From Chimonanthus salicifolius (lineage: Eukaryota > Streptophyta > Magnoliopsida > Laurales > Calycanthaceae), in contig CM023540.1 of the NCBI GenBank assembly GCA_013350335.1, forward strand, positions 1,798,001 through 1,862,000: DNA of 64,000 bases, in the 5' to 3' direction. Shown piece by piece: positions 45,894-56,814 of this stretch; the stretch's first letter is position 1; every line of letters starts with the position of its first letter. A model generated the notes under the pieces. It was not told the DNA's origin. It saw only the letters and a list, made by a program, of their open reading frames with translations, and made no database searches. The translations under genes and the position numbers were made by a program.

Positions 45894-46828
45894 TATGGTT
45901 CCTTATCTTAAACAAAAATATGAAATCACATACCGGTTTCGCGATTCCTTCCGCTTGTTCTTGCTCTTTCAATTTTCTTCTTGCTTAGCCTTTTCTCCTC
46001 TTTGGTCTTTCACAAAACTAAAAACACCTTCTTGCCAAGAGCTCAATGCGTCAATACCTTGCTGCTTTTGTTGTGCCGTGCACCCTTCCTTCTTTCCTTT
46101 TATTAACCTCTATTTGCTAAGACAGCAAGTAATATTTTCAGCAATGTATTATATATAGACATTGCCGTGAGCCCCTCTTTTGTCTTCTGTTATTAAACCT
46201 CTCCTTGGTTCCAACTTAGACAGTGCTATTACCGTGCCATGATCCCTTTAAATTTGGTCCATTGCCGTGTGCACTCAATTTGTTGCCTCTCTTGTATCTA
46301 CCTTCCACTTGGTCCAATCTATACTTAGATAGTACCATACGCCCGTCTCCCTTTAATTTAGCCATTGCCTAAATGCCATTCTTAATCAAGGGAAATACCC
46401 CCTTTAAAAAGATCTATGCGCATCACATGGATTGCCTATCTTTAAATTTCGGCCATGCATACTTATTTAATTTCTCAAGATATTTTATCATATCTATGTG
46501 GATATGAAAATCCAACATAAACCTATGCAACTCCTAAAATCTTTCATCAATTTCTTCCATGCACATATCTTAGATTTATTATCTAAAATTCGGCCAAGGC
46601 AATCTATAGTAATCCTCTCCATGCGCATGTCAATTTATCCAAATCCCTTATTGCATTACTAATTAAATCTAGCCCCATTTAATTTATTTGAAAACATTTA
46701 CCAAAACCGTTGGGTCTTAATTGGGCAAAGACCCAACATTTTACCCATCTAAAATCCATAACTAAAATTCATAAATTAAATGGGTATTTTCCGTAAATAT
46801 TTATAACCTGGAAAGCCAGGGTATTACA

Positions 46829-47557
46829 GGAATAATTGGACCAACAAGAGGAATTACACGAATTCGATATAATGGACGAACATGAAGAACTGGACCAACT
46901 GGACCAACTAGACGAAAGAGACATACTGGGCGAGGTGGAAAAAATGGACAAACAAGATAAATTGAACGAATTGCAAAATCTGGACGAGTTGGTCAAACTG
47001 GACGAACTGGACAAACTGGACGAACATAACAAACTAAACGAACTGGACGAACTCGAAAAACTGGACCTACAGTACCAACAGGACAAATTGGATGAACTGG
47101 ATAAACTGCATGAATTCGAGAAACTGAAGAAACCGAACAAACTGGACGAATTGGACCAACTAGATGAATTCAAAGAATTGGACATAATGGACAAACTGGA
47201 GAAACTTGACAAACTTAACAACTTGGACAAACCGGACGAATTGGACCAATTAGTGGAATTGGAAGAATTGGACATAATGGACGAACTGGACCAACTTGAC
47301 TAACGAAACATACTGGGCGAATTTGAAAAACTGGACGAATTGGACGAATTGGACAAACATCACGAACAGGACCGATAGGACCAACTAGAGGAATTGGACG
47401 AATTGGACATAATGGACGAACAGGAAGAATTGGATGAACTGGACGAATTGGAGAAACTGGACGAACTAGACCAAGTGGACAAATTGGACGTATTGGACAA
47501 ACTGGCCAAACTTGACGAACTGGACAACTAAACAAATTGGACGAATTGGACCACCTC
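46829..47557. repeat. Satellite array 3, right part
   Basis: 729 bp of the 9-bp satellite. It holds the longest plus-strand Leu-Asp-Glu/Lys open frame in the window (46836-47303, 155 codons). It ends at about 47557, followed by a T-run and minus-strand viral leader. Confidence 0.9.
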
Positions 47558-48208
47558 AGTTTTTTTTTTTTATCAAACTTAGATTTTTCGATAATTTTTT
47601 GATCAATGATCACAAATAGATACACCAGCTCCTTATATAGATGGAGTATACACAAAAGAACACACTCTCATCCGACCATGAGAGGACAACACACCAAATA
47701 AAATAGTAAAAAGGTTGTCTACCAACACAAGCCTCCAAAACAGCTTTACAAAAGGAGATTCCCACTTTAGGCTAAGGTACAATAGGTGGAGCATAGAAAC
47801 AACTTTATTTGGCAGCACAACTTTGTCTTGGCAGCACTAGAAACAACTTTTAAGACATTTGGCAGCACAACTTTATCTTGGCAGCACTAGAAACAACTTT
47901 TAAGACATTTGGCAGCACAACTTTATCTTGGCAGCATACCCCCACCAAATGAGCAACACCATGACAAAACAACTTTTGCTACCTTTTCAACTAAGCCGGA
48001 AAAGATGAGATGCACTAAGGCTTCCTTTTGAATAGATTAGATGCCAACTTTTCTTCTTCAAATCTAGACAAGATATTATGTATATTTTCTTTTTAGTAAT
48101 GAAGACAACCAACACCATCTTTTGACTTGATGGGACACTTACCAACATCTAGCAACTACTTTTCTTCTCAGCATTATACCCCCACCAAAAAGAGATGATT
48201 CCATTGGC
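47558..48208 (-). promoter_or_regulatory. Viral leader with TATA box
   Basis: There is no gene. On the minus strand it runs from the PBS down to about 75 nt past the TATA box (TATATAA at 47633-47639), where satellite begins. The intron and small ORFs are missing here. A 50-bp tandem repeat lies at 47811-47937. Confidence 0.7.
47811..47937. repeat. 50-bp tandem repeat, 2.5 copies, in the leader
   Basis: Units start at 47811, 47861 and 47911 with GGCAGCACAACTTT and differ by one base. Each unit itself contains two GGCAGCAC boxes. It lies about 170-300 nt upstream of the TATA box in the viral sense, where repeated elements can act as enhancers. It is not duplicated in the other leaders. Confidence 0.8.
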
Positions 48209-48220
48209 TCTGATACCAAC
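48209..48220 (-). promoter_or_regulatory. tRNA-Met primer binding site
   Basis: Perfect TGGTATCAGAGC on the minus strand, 40 nt after the ORF2 stop and 570 nt before the TATA box. Confidence 0.9.
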
Positions 48221-48259
48221 AAGGATAGGATCTTCAATGACAGGAATCATCTCAAATAT

Positions 48260-49580
48260 TCAAAACTTCTTTTTCATTAATTCTTTTGCTTTAACAGAAT
48301 TTTAACGATTTAATTCAGCTAACCGAGATTCATTTTCAACTTCTTTTTCTTTTCCTTTGTCTTTTGCTGAAGAATACCAAAACTTTCCACCACGAAGGTA
48401 TTCAGAAATTGATCCGTCAAGATTAATATGAGAGTCAGGGTCCCACCGAGGATGGAGAATTTCAAGGGGCACAACTTCATCATAAAGATTTTCTTCTAGA
48501 TCATGATTACTATCCCAATCATGATCACAAACCTTTTTCTTTGGGAGATACGCTTCTAAAATTTGTTTTATCATCTCTTCAAAATTGACGGAGTCAACAG
48601 ACATGTCCATTGGCTCAGGAGATTTTTCTCGAGCAATTTCTTTGGCAATCATTTTGGCCAAGAGATCAGCCATGACTATTTCATTCTCAAAAGGCTTTTC
48701 TTCAGGAAGAGGAATTTCTTCTTTAACAGGAGGAGAGATTTGATTCAGAATTCTCTCATAAGTATCATTTTTAATTTTTGAACACCATTTTTGGTAAAAA
48801 GTCTGATAAAGAGATGGTAAACCATATAAAGTCCTTTTTTATTTCAAACTTCCATTGGAAAATATAAGGGATATGAAATTTAGCAAAGAAGCGAAGCATA
48901 ATGATGGCTTCACATGGCACATTTTCTTCAACTTGAGAGAACTTAATAAACAAATAACGAAAATTATCAAGAAAGATTTTCTGAGAAGCACCAAAATATG
49001 ACCACCAAGTGAAGAGAAACCAGGATGGAAAATTTTGATGAATAGGAGTGACATTAGGGCTTTCTTCTTTGAATCTGATGAACCAGGAATGAATATACTA
49101 GCGATTTTGCCACATCAAAGCAAATTTCCAGGCATCAATATAAACCCAATAATTAAAGAACTCAGTCGAATTGTATAATTGGACTGATTTTGTCATGTAC
49201 AAGGGACCATCCCAATCTTCCTCAGTAAGGATTTTAAGAATAGTGAACTTTGAGTAAGTAATAATACCATTTGCATTCTTATTGTGGAAAATGGGGACAT
49301 TTTTCGTCTGATGTAAAATATTGAGATACCAATCTCTGGCTTTCCTTTTATCAGGGGAATAAAAATGAAGCCCCTTACCAAAGAGAAAATAAACATTATC
49401 TTCTACAGATCTTTCTTCCATAAGACAATTTGTAGTAACAAGAATTTTATTACCAGTGTAAAGATATAATTCTGATTGACTTGGGTCTTTTGTTAGAGTA
49501 AAACCCTTTTAGCTTTCCTCTTGATCTGCCAATTTCTCTTGCCCTTTTTTCTGCATGAACGGGAAAGAGCTACTTGGCAT
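48260..49580 (-). pseudogene. Endogenous pararetrovirus ORF2
   Basis: ATG at 49578-49580 overlaps the ORF1 end by 11 nt. The stop at 48260 differs slightly in position from other copies. It carries the same aromatic centre, helical segment and Asp-rich part, but a stop falls near 49510 in the N-terminal region, another near 49098, a frameshift near 48840, and a stop near 48302 in the basic tail. Sub-lineage as at 56422-56814. Confidence 0.85.
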
Positions 49581-52500
49581 TTTGTCATCCCTGAAGAAAT
49601 TCTCTAGTAAGAAAGTCAGGGAGAGAGTTAGAATTTCCATTAATAAATCAATTTTAAATTCAAAAACTGATAAAATGGTTTGCCATCTAGCAAATATTTG
49701 TTTAGAGACAAGGTTTTTGACATCTTTTTCGAGAATTTCTTTTGCTACTTTAGCATCAACTCGGATCAGAAATTCTTTGTTTAATAAATCATGTTGGAAT
49801 TTCGTCACACAAATAACTATGGCAAGAACTTCCTTTTTGATGGTTGAATATTTCTTTTGTGCTTCATTCCATAATCCAGAATTAAATCTTATTAATTCTT
49901 CTTTTGAGTCTTTTTGTTGTAAGACGATTCCACCATATCCGAAGTCAGAGGCATCAATTTGAACTATTTTGAAAGCTTCTGGGTCAGATAAACTTCTACA
50001 AGGAAGATTTTTAACTCTTTCTTTAATCTTTTTTACTGCATTAGTGTGATGGATAGTCCACTCCTTAGGATTTTTCTTTAACCTTTCCTGGAGAAGTTTC
50101 TATCTTTTGCCAAATCTTGATAGAAAAATCCAACATAATTTAGACATCCAAGAAATCTTTGTAGCATATTTTTATCTTTAATTTCATCTGGAAATTTATC
50201 AGCAAATTGAATAACTCTATTAGTTGGAGTTATTTTTCTGTCTTAGATCTCAAATCTTAAGAACCTGATTTTTTGTGAACGAGATTCATTTTTCTTTTAG
50301 ATAAAGCCAATCCATCTTCTTTTATAATTCTTTTGAAAATACCCAAATGTTTCCAATGTATCACAGATTCTGAGAAAATAAGAATATCATCAATATAAAC
50401 AATGGCAAACTGGGTGTAAGATGAGAAGATATTATTCATAATATTCTGAAATTCAGATGGAGCATTTTTTAATCCAAAAGGCATAACATTCCATTCATAA
50501 TGCCCCATTGGAACAGTGAATGCAGTTTTATATCTATCTTCTTCTTTTATCTGGATCTGCCAAAATCTTGATTTTAAATCAAATTTTGAGAATACTTTGG
50601 CATTGTTTAACCTATTAAGCAAGTCCTGGGTATTAGGCAAAGGATACCTAATAGATTGAAAAACTTTGTTTAATGGTTTATAATTGATTACCAATCTTGG
50701 AACTCCTCTTTCAATTTCAGCAGCCTTTTCAACATAAAATGCCGTACAGCTCCAAGGGGATTTGCTTTTTCTAATTAATCATTTCTTCAGAAGATCATTG
50801 ATTTCTTCTTGGCAAAGTTTTAAATGAGCGACATCCATTTGGGATGGACGAGCTTTAGTAGGAATATCTTTTTCATTAAAATCTTTTGCATATGGTAATC
50901 CTACTATGTGTCTTTTTCTATTCCAAAAGGCTGATGGTAATTCAGAACAACATTCTTCTTCAATCTGTTTTGTGAATTCTTCTAATTTTGTTTTAAATTC
51001 TTTTTTCTCTAATTCTTTTGTTATTTGGATAGATTTAATTTCATTTTTTAAACCTAAACATAATCTTATTTGCTGGAAATGATTTGATTTATTCTTTGGA
51101 TTTTTGTTTCAAAGGGGTCATCAATAAAGTCAAGATTTATATCTACCCCTTTAATCTTTGTAGAAATTCCCTTTGTGTTAACTGAGAAAGGTTACATTAG
51201 AAGGATAAATGGGGATCCAAGAAGTACTTCATTAACAATATCTCTTGAAATAATGAAGGGTGTAGTAACACAAACTCCTTGGAAACAAACATGGAGACAT
51301 TGGGAATTTTTCTTTCTTTTGTCATACTGGTACCATTTGCTGTTGTCACAAATTGCTTAGATTCATCTGTGACTTCAATTGGGACAACACATAATCTGAT
51401 AACATTTAGATCAGCTCCAGTATCAACAATAGCATTGACTATTTTCTCAAAAAAAATTATCTTTATTTTAACTTGAATTCTCCATTGTTGATAAATACAT
51501 TTTGTTGGGATAACAGAAGTAGAGATTTTGCTAATTTCTCCTTTAATTCTTTGGAGAATTTTTTCTTCATCATATTTTTCAATAGCACCATCATTTTCCA
51601 ACCAAGTTAACCTTTCATTTTATTTTTTGGTTAACTCTATTCTTAATTCACGGAGTTCTCTCTTCTAATCATTTAATTCTCTTTGTAAGTCTAAGAGAGT
51701 TAAGGGTTTATTTATAGTATGAATTTTTTCTACTCTATTCATAAGGTCAATCATGGAATAGGTTGGTGTGTGAAATGTTTCTTTCTCTTTTGTTCTTTTT
51801 GGATAATATGGTGTTTTATCACCATGTTCATCTTCTGCAAAGGATAGTTTTGGTTGTGAACTTTCTCCTTTTTCTCCTCCCCCCAATTTTGAAATTTGGT
51901 TTAAAAATTGAACTTTTTTGTCTGGATCGAGTATGTTATCAACCATTTCTAGAAGTAATTTTTGAGGGGCTGTGAGGACACGGATAAGGATACCAAGATC
52001 TTCATCAGATGTTATCGACCATTCTCCATCAAATTCTTCATCATCTGAATGACATGTACATGCTTGGAATTGTTTGATGAGCTAAACCTGAGGACTATTT
52101 TTTTCTGAGGAACTTGAATCAGATTGTTCTTTTTCAGTATTTTCTTCTTCATTTTTTCTTTTGAATTTACGTGTGGGAAACCGCGGGATACCCAGCGTAA
52201 AACCCCCACGAGTGAGCCCACTACCCCTAGGGCACACCAAGGTTAGGCCATGGGGGCTCGAACCCGCAACCTCCCACTTTCTAAGTTTCTTTTTAGAGAA
52301 ATTTTCTTTTTTAAAGCATTTATTTGAATAATGACCCTTTTTCCCGCAAGTATAACAAGTTGGAACATTTTTTTTTTTTTTGTATTTCTTTTTGAAATAT
52401 TTATTAGATTTTCTTTTAAATGGGATGAGTTCATCGAATTTTCTCTGATTTTTATATCTTCCGGGTTTATAGTTTCTTACCATTTTGTTTCTTCTATCCG

Positions 52501-55300
52501 GAGTAAATCTAGAACGCGAGGGTTTTCTCTTTGATTCAGGTGATTGATCTAAACCAAACTGGAAACAAAAATCTCCTAATTCTTTATCTCTAGAATATTT
52601 TCTCATTTTTTTAGCTTATTTACTGATCTTTAAATTAGTGCAAAGAGTCATGCCAACTTTGTTAATTCTTTGTATAATTCCTCCGAACGTCAGCATACTG
52701 TAATTAATAGTACCATGCATTTCTTCTCTCAAGGAATTACGCACCTTTTCAGCAAATAAGGGTGGTAATCCTGAAATAAATCTTTCTTTCCAAATATCAG
52801 AGTTGCAATCATTTAGTTGGTAGACTTTTGATAAGAATACATCTCTATACCAATGAAATTCTACTAAATTTCTACATCTCAACCGATGTAATTGCTGTCT
52901 ATTTTTCTCCTTAATTAGAGCAATTCCTCTAGTGAATTCATTGAGGATGCATAGAAGCAAGACACTGACGCAATCAAATTGAGTTTCCCAATTATCAGGG
53001 ATTTGACTTGTACCTGCTTCAATCTTAATATTGGGGTCTACTTAGTTTCCTGTGGTTTTGTCTTTGTAAAGGATTCTTCCGAATTCATCCATTTTGACAA
53101 CATTTTCTATTTCAAGTCTTTGGGTTCCAGTTAATCCATAATTCCACCATCCTCTTAATATTCCATTGAAAGAGGTGGTTATCATGAGAAAGATATTTCT
53201 TGGAGTATTTCCTCTGACTTCATAGGCATTACGGTATATTACCATACTGTGAACCATTTGGACGATTTGATATTCTGCTAATCCATTTAAGTTCCATTGA
53301 TATAAAGAATTTCCCGAATAAGTAAATTCTGCGGTGTAAGTGTATCTTCGAGTTATAGATCAACAAGGGTTGGTCTAGGATAATAATTCTTTGTCTCTGG
53401 CAATTTTACTTGGGGATTCCATTTCTTCAGACGATTTATTAATAAATTCTCTGAAGCAGAGACTCTTAGGATGCTGAATCTTTTTCCTCCCATATTGAGG
53501 CTTTCCATCCTATTGGATAATTCCTTTTGCATTTCATCTGTCATTTTGAATGGTCCTTCTTGCAAAATAATCCCTTTAGGTAATTGTCTGGGAACATATA
53601 CTGCATTGGCAGAGCTTTCTTCTAATTTTTCTTCTTTATCTTTATTGAATTCGGGTTTTGATTTGATTGTTCTTTCTATCCGATCTGTTTGTTCTCCAAT
53701 GGTTAATGGACATAGATTGGTGTAATTGTTTTGTTCCATTATATCTCCAATACACCTATGTCTCTAACATTTGGGTCTGATGATTCATAAATAGATGCAT
53801 TTTTTTACAGGCATGACATTATTCTTGGTTTCTGTATTAGGGACAGAAATATCAAGTTTCTTCCAAGGTGGGTGAGATTTATGAACTTCTTCTCCTTCAG
53901 TGTTTTTCCAGGTCTTGTTGTTCTTCCTATAACTCTTATTTGTTTTAGGCTTTGAGTTTCTTCTTTATTGATTTTCCCTTTCTTAAAATATTCCATGAAC
54001 CAGTCGAAGAAAGGTATATTTCTTTCTTCTTCCTCCATTTGGAAATACCATAATTTTCTTATCTTATCATTTTCTTCTGTCTTAAACCTTTTAAAGAACC
54101 AATCTTTTAAAGGATGATTTTTCAAATTTTCTCTAAGATATGATTTATCAATTTCAAATTTTTTTGATAAGGGTTTCTTCTGTCTTTTGAATGCTAACAA
54201 TTCTTATGACTCCTTGGAGAAAATCACTTTCACTTGGGTTGTAGGTTTTTTCCTACGAAGTTCTTTTATACACAGGGTGTTCAATTCCACTTTCTTTGTT
54301 TCTAATAACCTCTTGATCCATTTCTTCTTTTTCACTACTCCTTTGGTCATCATCTATTTCTTCTAATTTAAAACTTTTTCTTCCTTCCGTGTAACCGGCG
54401 AAACTTCTCGTAGGTTTTTCTATTTTTCTCCTAAAATTGATTTCAACATTACCATTTGGTAATTTAATGATACTTTGCAAATCATCAGATATTTCATTTT
54501 CTCTTGGCGTAGCATCTTCTATTTGCCAATTTCTTAGGAGAACAACTTCTTCCCAACTGATGACCTTTGGGATGAACACATTATTGTTTAAGTTTGTTTC
54601 CATGAGAACTGTAGTTTTTTCTTTATCAACCTTATCTCTATAGGCTATCATGGAAAAGACAGAGATCATAGATTTGTAAAACACACGATAAACTATAGCA
54701 AAAGATTTACTTCTTGGACTCATCTTTAATCCTTTACTTTGGAATCCAATGGTTGCACAATCAAGATCATCATCATCATGAGCATCAATTGTGATATTAG
54801 CAAAACAGTTAAAATAAACAGGTCCATGACAGAGGCTTGATTCAACCATAGCATAAGAGAATCATCAAACTCATCATGTCTCTGATCTCGTACATAAGCA
54901 CACACAGAAACATTTAATCCTAATCGAAATAGAGGTTTGATTCCTACCTGAATTAATCCTACGTGCAAGTAGTTGCATTTGGTTCTGATTTGTTCAACAC
55001 AGTTTTTTCAACAGTTTTAATGTGACAATCATTTTGTTCTTCAAATGTGCCATTACTATATATTTCTGTTATAGGCAAGGCTGGCAACTTCCAGTTGGAT
55101 ATTGCTTGGTCAAAATTTTCATATATCATTTCTTCTGAATTTTTTGTTTTTTCTGAATTTTCTTATTCTAGACTATTACGTGGGAAGCTAGTCAAAGTAG
55201 ACTGGTATGATGAAGAAGATGAAGTAGACCTATTAGAAGGATGCTGAAATGATTTAAAACAATTCTTAAAAAGTTTTGTTTTTCCTTTAGTATTTTCCAT
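49570..55300 (-). pseudogene. Endogenous pararetrovirus ORF1 polyprotein, nearly complete but broken
   Basis: Start ATG 55298-55300. On the minus strand: N-terminus; a short deletion (about 50 bp) near 55000; movement core 54450-54900; linker; coat core about 52620-53260; knuckle about 52316-52357; SINE-like insert at 52164-52277; coiled coil about 51600-51720 with an internal deletion; protease with Asp-Thr-Gly intact near 51410-51425; reverse transcriptase with YIDD near 50385-50402; RNase H about 49600-49960. Stops and frameshifts lie near 54200, 53760, 53340, 53040, 52960, 52610, 51665, 51200, 50695 and 50255. It belongs to the 38316 and 56815 sub-lineage. Confidence 0.92.
52164..52277 (-). 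mobile_element. SINE-like tRNA-related insertion (about 114 bp)
   Basis: This GC-richer stretch interrupts ORF1 after the knuckle; no other ORF1 copy has it. On the minus strand it begins AGTGGGAGGTTGCGG and contains GGTTCGAGCCC (52254-52264), a good RNA polymerase III B box. No A box is seen before it, so it would be 5'-truncated. Its end runs into an A-rich stretch. Target-site duplication is not clear. A SINE is the likeliest reading. Confidence 0.5.
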
Positions 55301-55535
55301 CTCTGTGATCTTGAGATAAAAGTGCACTGTCAACGATTTACAGCCCTTAACTCCTGTCTTCGGCTCAAAGCGGGACTTATAACGCGATCACTCACTTTTA
55401 CCAAGATACAAAAGCAGAAAAATAAAAAGGAATAATAAAAAATCTAAAGAGAATTGGATAGATCAACTGGGTTAAAAAACTTCAAATCCTGGATAATCGA
55501 TTTAATTCATCTAGAGATTTTTTTTTTCCACAGAT
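55301..55535 (-). promoter_or_regulatory. Leader between small ORF remnant and ORF1
   Basis: Untranslated leader of about 235 nt with the AAGTCCCGCTT block near 55370. No gene. Confidence 0.6.
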
Positions 55536-55743
55536 TTAAATACAAGATAATAATTCTAGTTGGAACACAGCATCAGAGCGCATTAAAACAATCCTTCTTC
55601 TTTCAAACTCATGATGGCGAGGATTATTTCTGTGGGTGCAGGTTTGCAAATGTCTTCTTATATTGTCTAACAAGATTTCAATTTTTCTTAATAATCGAAC
55701 ATCATCATAGTACCTCTTAAACAAAAACAAGACGGATAGACAT
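55536..55743 (-). pseudogene. Small leader ORF A remnant fused to the end of ORF B
   Basis: ATG 55741-55743 follows the intron. One extra base in the T-run just after the start shifts the frame. The ORF A body with the Cys-Thr-His-Arg patch then reads through to about 55560, where it is joined to the last codons of ORF B. This deletion differs from the fused AB form at 20676. Confidence 0.65.
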
Positions 55744-55746
55744 ATT

Positions 55747-55819
55747 CTATCAAAAACAACAGCATGATTAGATAATAACAAACTTATATTATCAAACTCA
55801 TAAAAGCTTTATTACTTAC
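55747..55819 (-). other. Putative leader intron (73 nt)
   Basis: GTAAGTAATA at the 5' end (55814-55819 for GTAAGT), CTAAT motif, and GATAG at the 3' end on the minus strand. Confidence 0.5.
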
Positions 55820-56369
55820 AAACTGAGAATAGAACTCTAAATACAAGCTTTTCAGCACACTCCAAACTTCAAGCTCACACTCACACTTAGACTCTGAACA
55901 ACAAGAACACAAAGCTCCTTATATAGATGGAGCAAAGACAACAAAGACATATTCTCTTCCGACCAAGAGAATAAAGCAAACAGGAAAAGCAAATCTACCT
56001 ACACAAACCAACAAGCTAGCTTTTACAAAGAGATTCCCCACTTGCGGCAAAGGTACAATAAGTGGAATAACTTTTGACCAAATGGGATGTTTCCCACAGA
56101 CCTTTACTTTTTCATCTTTATTACCTACTCCAACTTCTTTTCTTCTATGAAGACATTTGTCCATACTTTTACAAAAGGAGATTCTTTTAATAAGTCTAAG
56201 ACATGTGGCAGCATACCCCCACCAAGAAAAGCAACACCATCTTTGACTGGAGGGGACACCTAACAGCTTTAGCAACTTTTCTTCTCACCAATGAAGACAT
56301 CTTTAATAACTTTTCTTCTCAGCATAACATCTAGCAATATACCCCCATCGAAAGAGATGACACCTTATG
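55820..56369 (-). promoter_or_regulatory. Viral leader with TATA box
   Basis: There is no gene. TATATAA at 55919-55925 is in the usual CTCCAT...AAGGAGC setting. The segment near 56225-56265 matches the CAGTCAAAAGATGGTGT region of the leader at 33327. Confidence 0.7.
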
Positions 56370-56381
56370 GCTCTGATACCA
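56370..56381 (-). promoter_or_regulatory. tRNA-Met primer binding site
   Basis: Perfect TGGTATCAGAGC on the minus strand, 40 nt after the ORF2 stop at 56422. Confidence 0.9.
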
Positions 56382-56421
56382 ATAAGGATAGGATCTACAA
56401 TGACAGAATCATCTCAAATAT

Positions 56422-56814
56422 TCAAATCTTCTTTTTCATTAATTCTTTTGCTTTAGCAAAAATTTTACGAAATAATTCAGCTAACCGAGATTCCTTTTCA
56501 ACTTCTTTTCTTTTCCTTTGTCTTTTGCTGAAGAATACCAATACTTTTCACCACAAAGGTATTCAGAAACTGATCCGTCAGGATTAATATGAGAGTCAGG
56601 GTCCCACCGAGGATGGAGATTTTCAAGGAGCACAACTTTATCATCAAGATTTTCTTCTGGATCATGATTACTATCCCAATCATGATCACCAACCTTTTTC
56701 TTTGGGAGATACTCTTCTAAAACTTGCTTGATCTTTTCTTCAAAATTGACGGATTCAACAGAGACATCCATCGGCTTGGGAGATTTTTCACGAGCAATGT
56801 CTTAGGCAATCTTT
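56422..56814 (-). pseudogene. ORF2 C-terminal fragment fused to ORF1
   Basis: The last 130 or so codons of ORF2 (helical segment, Asp-rich part, basic tail). At about 56814 the sequence passes directly into the Arg/Lys-rich coat end of ORF1, on the same strand, through a deletion that removed the knuckle, protease, reverse transcriptase, RNase H and the ORF2 front. Confidence 0.85.

Larger units (their letters stand above)
42446..46828 (-). mobile_element. Solo-LTR-like insertion LTR3 (4,383 bp)
   Basis: Starts TGTAACACCTCGCC and ends GGGTATTACA. The 5-bp duplication is GGAAG (42441-42445) and GGAAT (46829-46833), one mismatch. Array 2 at about 32867 shows the uninterrupted satellite sequence. 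The left end is homologous to the LTR2 left end. Its middle (43850-45900) is AT-rich with eleven palindromes. No coding region, PBS or second LTR was found. Same family as LTR1 and LTR2 but longer, so length varies from 2.8 to 4.4 kb. Confidence 0.8.

Noticed and set aside
45895..46158. 87-codon frame with hydrophobic stretches in LTR3
   Set aside because: Phe/Leu/Cys-rich translation of TTC/CTT-rich DNA with no domain; not conserved in LTR1 or LTR2.
46836..47303. 155-codon Leu-Asp-Glu/Lys frame as a gene
   Set aside because: It begins and ends inside the repeat array, has no non-repeat domain and no promoter, and its flanks are an LTR and viral leader. Kept as repeat.
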